Below are positions 61,901-64,000 of a DNA stretch of 64,000 bases, piece after piece. Location: assembly GCA_030435675.1 (NCBI GenBank), contig CM059622.1, positions 12,834,001 to 12,898,000 on the forward strand, read 5' to 3'. The stretch is from Steinernema hermaphroditum (Eukaryota > Nematoda > Chromadorea > Rhabditida > Steinernematidae). The position numbers and the translations under genes are program-made. The notes beneath the pieces were generated by a model. It was not told the DNA's origin and did no database searches. It worked only from the letters and a program-made list of their open reading frames with translations. Position 1 is the first letter of the stretch. Each line of letters starts with the position of its first letter.

Positions 61901-62537
61901 GGGACATCGTGTCACTTCCCGCGGCCTGCAATAAAAGGGATCCGCCGGCGCTCTGTGGAATTCTATTTTCTGTTTTGATTTGAATCTCGTCTGATTAGAC
62001 ACCCACGGTTCCTTTGAAGTTGGAATTCGTGCTTATTCAGCTAAGGCCTTTTGATCAAACCGTCACACACACACTTCAAAGATTCGATTACATTTAGTGC
62101 ACGATCTCATTTCAAGCTTCACTGATTTTTAACAAAAATTATCCTCTGATTGAATGATTAAACATTACAAATGCCACGCTCCGTACACATCTAACACAAC
62201 TTACAACGAGTCCAACGGTTTGTATGGCCTTCTTTGGGCTGGCGGTGCCGAATAAGAAGAGCTGCTATGAGTCGTCGACGTCGATGGCTTGTTGAACATT
62301 GCCGAAATACGACTCGAGTGCGTATATCCCAAGTTCATCGGTTTATTCCATCGCACAGAGTTCCAACTGCAATTGTGACAAAAGGTCTAAAGAGCAAATA
62401 GTGATCAAGTACCTTGTACCACAAGTGCTCGGCTCGATGGAAGCACTGAGACTGCGCGCCGACGAATCCGCGGCGGTCGAGCGTGAACTGCCCGAACCGC
62501 CCGAGTAGCGCCGATAGAAGTGTCCGTGAGTGGTCAT
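37932..62537 (-). CDS. Very large multi-exon gene, unrecognised scaffold-like protein, long form (~1870 aa)
   Basis: Twenty-eight coding exons join in one frame (5613 nt): 62413-62537, 62205-62366, 60205-60356, 59277-59587, 59016-59221, 58061-58141, 57932-58017, 57733-57888, 56486-56583, 53932-53993, 51276-52019, 51044-51235, 50742-50888, 49860-50054, 49666-49813, 48954-49348, 43205-43349, 43067-43155, 42076-42190, 41827-42015, 41497-41780, 41003-41446, 40658-40782, 40487-40612, 40198-40331, 40020-40113, 39110-39613, 37932-38035. Every junction keeps phase. Start MTTHGHFYRRYSGGSGSS follows a TTACAG acceptor. Visible: Ser/Arg-rich N terminus, PWRQKLAEAARLRNLHG, polybasic KRLKKKKQ, a seven-Pro run, a 248-codon Lys/Ala/Pro exon with AEPKKVE repeats, a helical FKEAIDYLDQIFEDLKRE, Gln/His-rich parts and a basic C terminus FFGSRKRLN. 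No catalytic or membrane segment. I do not recognise the family; composition suggests a cytoskeletal or junctional scaffold. Confidence 0.78.
38480..39075. repeat. Diverged direct repeat in the last intron of the large gene
   Basis: The segment 38480-38700 recurs at about 38920-39075 (GCATCAG…CATCATCAAT…TTCATTATCATACC…CACTTTTTCG), about 420 bases apart, strongly diverged. Confidence 0.5.
44161..44353 (-). CDS. Alternative first exon of the large gene (short form, ~843 aa)
   Basis: ATTTCAG at 44354 is followed by 14 bases and ATG at 44339 (MTLCGVAQNFTNAAALAQQP), open for 59 codons plus two bases to a GTCAGT donor. Its phase (2) matches the exon at 43205-43349 exactly. The upstream exon 48954-49348 also ends in phase 2, so the two are interchangeable 5' partners; splicing the upstream exon into this one would break frame. 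It is therefore an internal promoter or alternative trans-splice start that yields the C-terminal half only. Confidence 0.65.
44933..47067. repeat. Large tandem duplication, ~1.0-1.2 kb unit, two copies
   Basis: Copy 1 44933-46133, copy 2 46134-47067, both starting TGAGCGACGTATTGGAGAGA. Copy 1 carries about 25 extra bases near 45331-45355 and about 235 extra near 45770-46010. Within each copy a ~40-base motif (GTGGATGCACTGGAAGAACT…) occurs twice. A TATATA stretch and several stops are present; no protein is recognised. It lies upstream of the alternative exon, in a large intron. Confidence 0.9.
47387..48015. repeat. Tandem duplication, ~0.3 kb unit, two copies
   Basis: Copies 47387-47680 and 47712-48015 start GGATGACGTTTTATTGTGTG and end GAACAGTGCACCAGAGA, offset 325 bases, about 90% alike by eye with small indels. 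A fragment (TTCTTAATCCGAGT) follows near 48088. Confidence 0.9.
50108..50625. repeat. Imperfect intronic repeat
   Basis: GAATGGCATGACTGAACATC…TCGATATGAACGCA…CTTAAGATGA at about 50110-50180 returns at about 50530-50600; a shorter relative lies near 50370-50430. Confidence 0.6.
52055..52420. repeat. Imperfect intronic repeat
   Basis: GATCCGTTAGCCGTAAACCG…GATCCGTTCGTGCCCAGC…GGCACC at 52055-52135 returns at about 52328-52410, about 272 bases on. Confidence 0.6.
54951..55960. repeat. Intronic repeat array, three diverged copies
   Basis: GTGGATAAGGGAGACTCTTT at about 54955 and again (GTGGATAAGGAAGATTCTGT) at about 55329; the module …GAGGTCCTA…CACCTAATAGCATTAT…GATGTAA occurs at 55270-55320 and 55895-55950, with a third version near 55580-55650. 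Confidence 0.65.
58449..58915. repeat. Tandem duplication, ~0.25 kb unit, two copies
   Basis: Copies begin GTAAGCATAAAAAT at about 58456 and 58706 and share CTGTTTTCA, CAATAAACAGCCT and TTTAGCC blocks in the same order. Confidence 0.8.
60894..61609 (+). mobile_element. Degenerate mariner-type DNA transposon in an intron
   Basis: Inverted terminal repeats of about 30 bases: the left end starts TTGGGTTGGTGCATTGAAAA and the right end, reversed, starts TTGGGTTGCTGCAGTCAAAA; both continue to TGGGACACTT. TA flanks both outer ends (60892-60893, 61610-61611), the target duplication of Tc1/mariner elements. At 716 bp it is too short for a full transposase; the plus-strand text near the right end still reads LLLPEEWAVVVQSNG before a stop, resembling a mariner transposase C terminus. 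The interior carries several stops and is partly shared with 17.64-17.95 kb. Confidence 0.85.
61620..61836. repeat. Tandem duplication of ~120 bases next to the mariner element
   Basis: CCAAACAAATGTGTCATCTA lies at about 61690 and again at about 61811, with GGACGAATTGAA/GAGACGAATTGAA and GACCAAAAATA/GGTCAAAAATA upstream of each. Confidence 0.8.
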
Positions 62538-63726
62538 CGGGACTCGCGGACTCTGTAACGTTGAGCCGAGATCGACTCAGTGCATAGTAGAGCCTAAAGA
62601 GAAGATACCGTAGTATGGAGTTTTGTTAAATGGTAGGTGAAAACGCGTTATAGCTACCAGAAATTGTATGCATAAAATACGCGTGGAGATACGAGATCAC
62701 TTTTGATCGCACCACACATGAATATGATGAAATGCGCGGACAGATGCCAGAAAAGAGCCTTTAATTCGAATTCAAGATGAATCGGGATTACGAACATAAT
62801 TACAAGCCCCCCCCCTGGGCTGTAGTCTCTCAGTAGTCCTAGTGGGCATCAAAATTGAGGGTTAACCTGGTCACACAACCTTGAAACTGACCAGAACGGT
62901 CAAGGGTAATCCGCTGAAACCTGGATATCTACACACCTAGAAGAAGGCGAAGGGAAAGTCGAATGGAAGGGAGCATGATCAACATCAATAAAACACGAAA
63001 CATTCCCTGCCTAAAATCACGTCAGATTCGAAGTCAGTCATCTTTTTCTCACTCTTTGGTGGCCCATGTTAGAAAAAAAACGAGAAAAAACATAATTATT
63101 CGTAGTGAAATGGACGCAGAAGTTGAGAATTGTTGGGTAGTAGACCATATCCGACGTCTAGACTGACTAGACGCCTTTTTGTATCTAGGATTGTACACAT
63201 AAAGGATATAGTTGTTGATGAACCCCACTCGACCGGTCGTTCCCCACAACACAACGAGAATGATCGACATCGATACGATAAAACGTAAAATCATAAAAAT
63301 GAAAAGAATGAGAATTTCAAAGGGATGCACGGCGGTTCGTGAACGGAAGTCACAGAACGTTCACCAGACTGACAACCTTGAAAATAATTGCGGGCATCGG
63401 GCGCAGGTACGCTCTCGTTTCAACTGCATAAAAAACGGCTCCATTGCCACTGTTTACCCCACCATTTGCAACGCATTACGCGTTTCTATGGAACGCGTAA
63501 ACGGTTTTGCAGTCTTGGTTCGTGAACGATATTTCCACATGGAATTTCGTTGCAACCGTGAGCTATCTCACTTCACATCGAAAACAAGAGGAAATGGAGT
63601 GAAATATTGAAGAAAATTCAACGAAACGATATGCTAACCTCAACGAGCCAATTGTGTTAAAACTAATCTTCTTCGGTTCTGTACATAACTGGAGGAAATA
63701 TTTAGTGAATATTATACAAAACGGCT
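62538..63726. other. 5' flank of the large gene; a doubtful membrane-protein fragment
   Basis: A 93-codon minus-strand frame (63049-63330) has a strongly hydrophobic start (FEILILFIFMILRFIVSMSI) then INNYILYVYNPRYKKA, somewhat like the end of a seven-helix receptor. No upstream exons could be joined. A run of 10 C lies near 62808-62817. Otherwise nothing is recognised. Confidence 0.3.
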
Positions 63727-64000
63727 CACTAGTGTCGCGGTGGCGAGCGGTCATGCTAAACCCTCCGGGCGATCTCTAAGTGTCTGGCTGGCCAGACAGC
63801 AAACCCTGTGGCAGTTGTGACTGTTCCGGACCACGGACCATCAGATTCGAGCTCAGAAGTGTTCGCTCTGACGCAAACGATGTTCCGCTACCGTATCCGA
63901 AGATTTTCCGATTCCCAGAAGCCCCATGAAGCGCTCCGCCACCCACGGGTTCGACATGAACGCCACGCCAGGGATGAAGCCATCTGCCAGACATCCTCTG
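63727..64000 (+). repeat. GC-rich decayed repeat, second copy, cut by window edge
   Basis: Homologous to 34613-35056 (opposite orientation), lacking about 150 internal bases. Frame-breaking changes are present relative to the other copy. The last recognisable block (GACATCCTCTG) reaches the window end, so the right boundary is not seen. Confidence 0.6.

Noticed and set aside
61713..61931. Minus-strand frame starting MSRLLIEKPRSQTQ as an extra exon of the large gene
   Set aside because: No donor phase joins it to the next exon, whereas exon 62205-62366 joins 60205-60356 directly in phase. Its 3' part belongs to a local tandem duplication.

Overview
The window is eukaryotic and almost certainly from a nematode, probably order Rhabditida; I cannot name the genus. 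The evidence is: many introns of only about 43-50 nt ending in TTTCAG/TTTTAG; acceptor-like sites directly upstream of start codons, as expected for spliced-leader trans-splicing; a multigene family of small secreted ShKT-domain proteins; tightly packed genes on both strands; a candidate two-gene operon; and degenerate TTAGGC-like repeats. All gene models were spliced by hand from the sequence, using reading-frame phase and splice consensus.

Layout. 0-9 kb: a ShKT gene cut by the left edge, a small four-helix membrane protein, the splicing factor U2AF large subunit (uaf-1), and five further small secreted ShKT genes on the minus strand. Two of these lie in a recent ~0.85 kb segmental duplication and one is frameshifted by a 23-bp tandem duplication. 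9.3-10.5 kb: a pepsin-fold gene that has lost its catalytic motifs, with a GATA site upstream. 13-20.4 kb: two tandem MFS (SLC17-like) anion-transporter genes that share a converted exon segment carrying the same frameshift; the first also has a nonsense codon. 20.5-23.4 kb: CYB5R4 (cytochrome b5/CS/reductase fusion) and COX11, same strand and about 0.15 kb apart, an operon-like pair. 24.1 kb: another ShKT gene. 25.1-30.3 kb: two tandem M13 (neprilysin-like) secreted metallopeptidases with unusual motifs, sharing a palindrome in their promoters. 30.5-32.9 kb: an intact third SLC17-like gene.

33-38 kb is largely non-coding with a decayed GC-rich repeat. 37.9-62.5 kb is one very large minus-strand gene: 28 coding exons fit one continuous frame of about 1870 codons, with an internal alternative first exon at 44.3 kb giving a shorter form of about 843 residues. 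I do not recognise the protein; its composition (Ser/Pro/Lys-rich, polybasic, Gln/His-rich) suggests a scaffold or cytoskeleton-associated protein. Its introns and flanks are full of local tandem duplications (150-1200 bp) and hold a degenerate mariner-type element. The right edge repeats the decayed element seen at 34.6 kb.

There is no sign of a CRISPR array, prokaryotic operon or virus. The most interesting signals are the conversion tract that spread a frameshift between paralogues, the degenerate protease folds, the shared protease promoter palindrome, and the unrecognised 1870-residue gene with two promoters.
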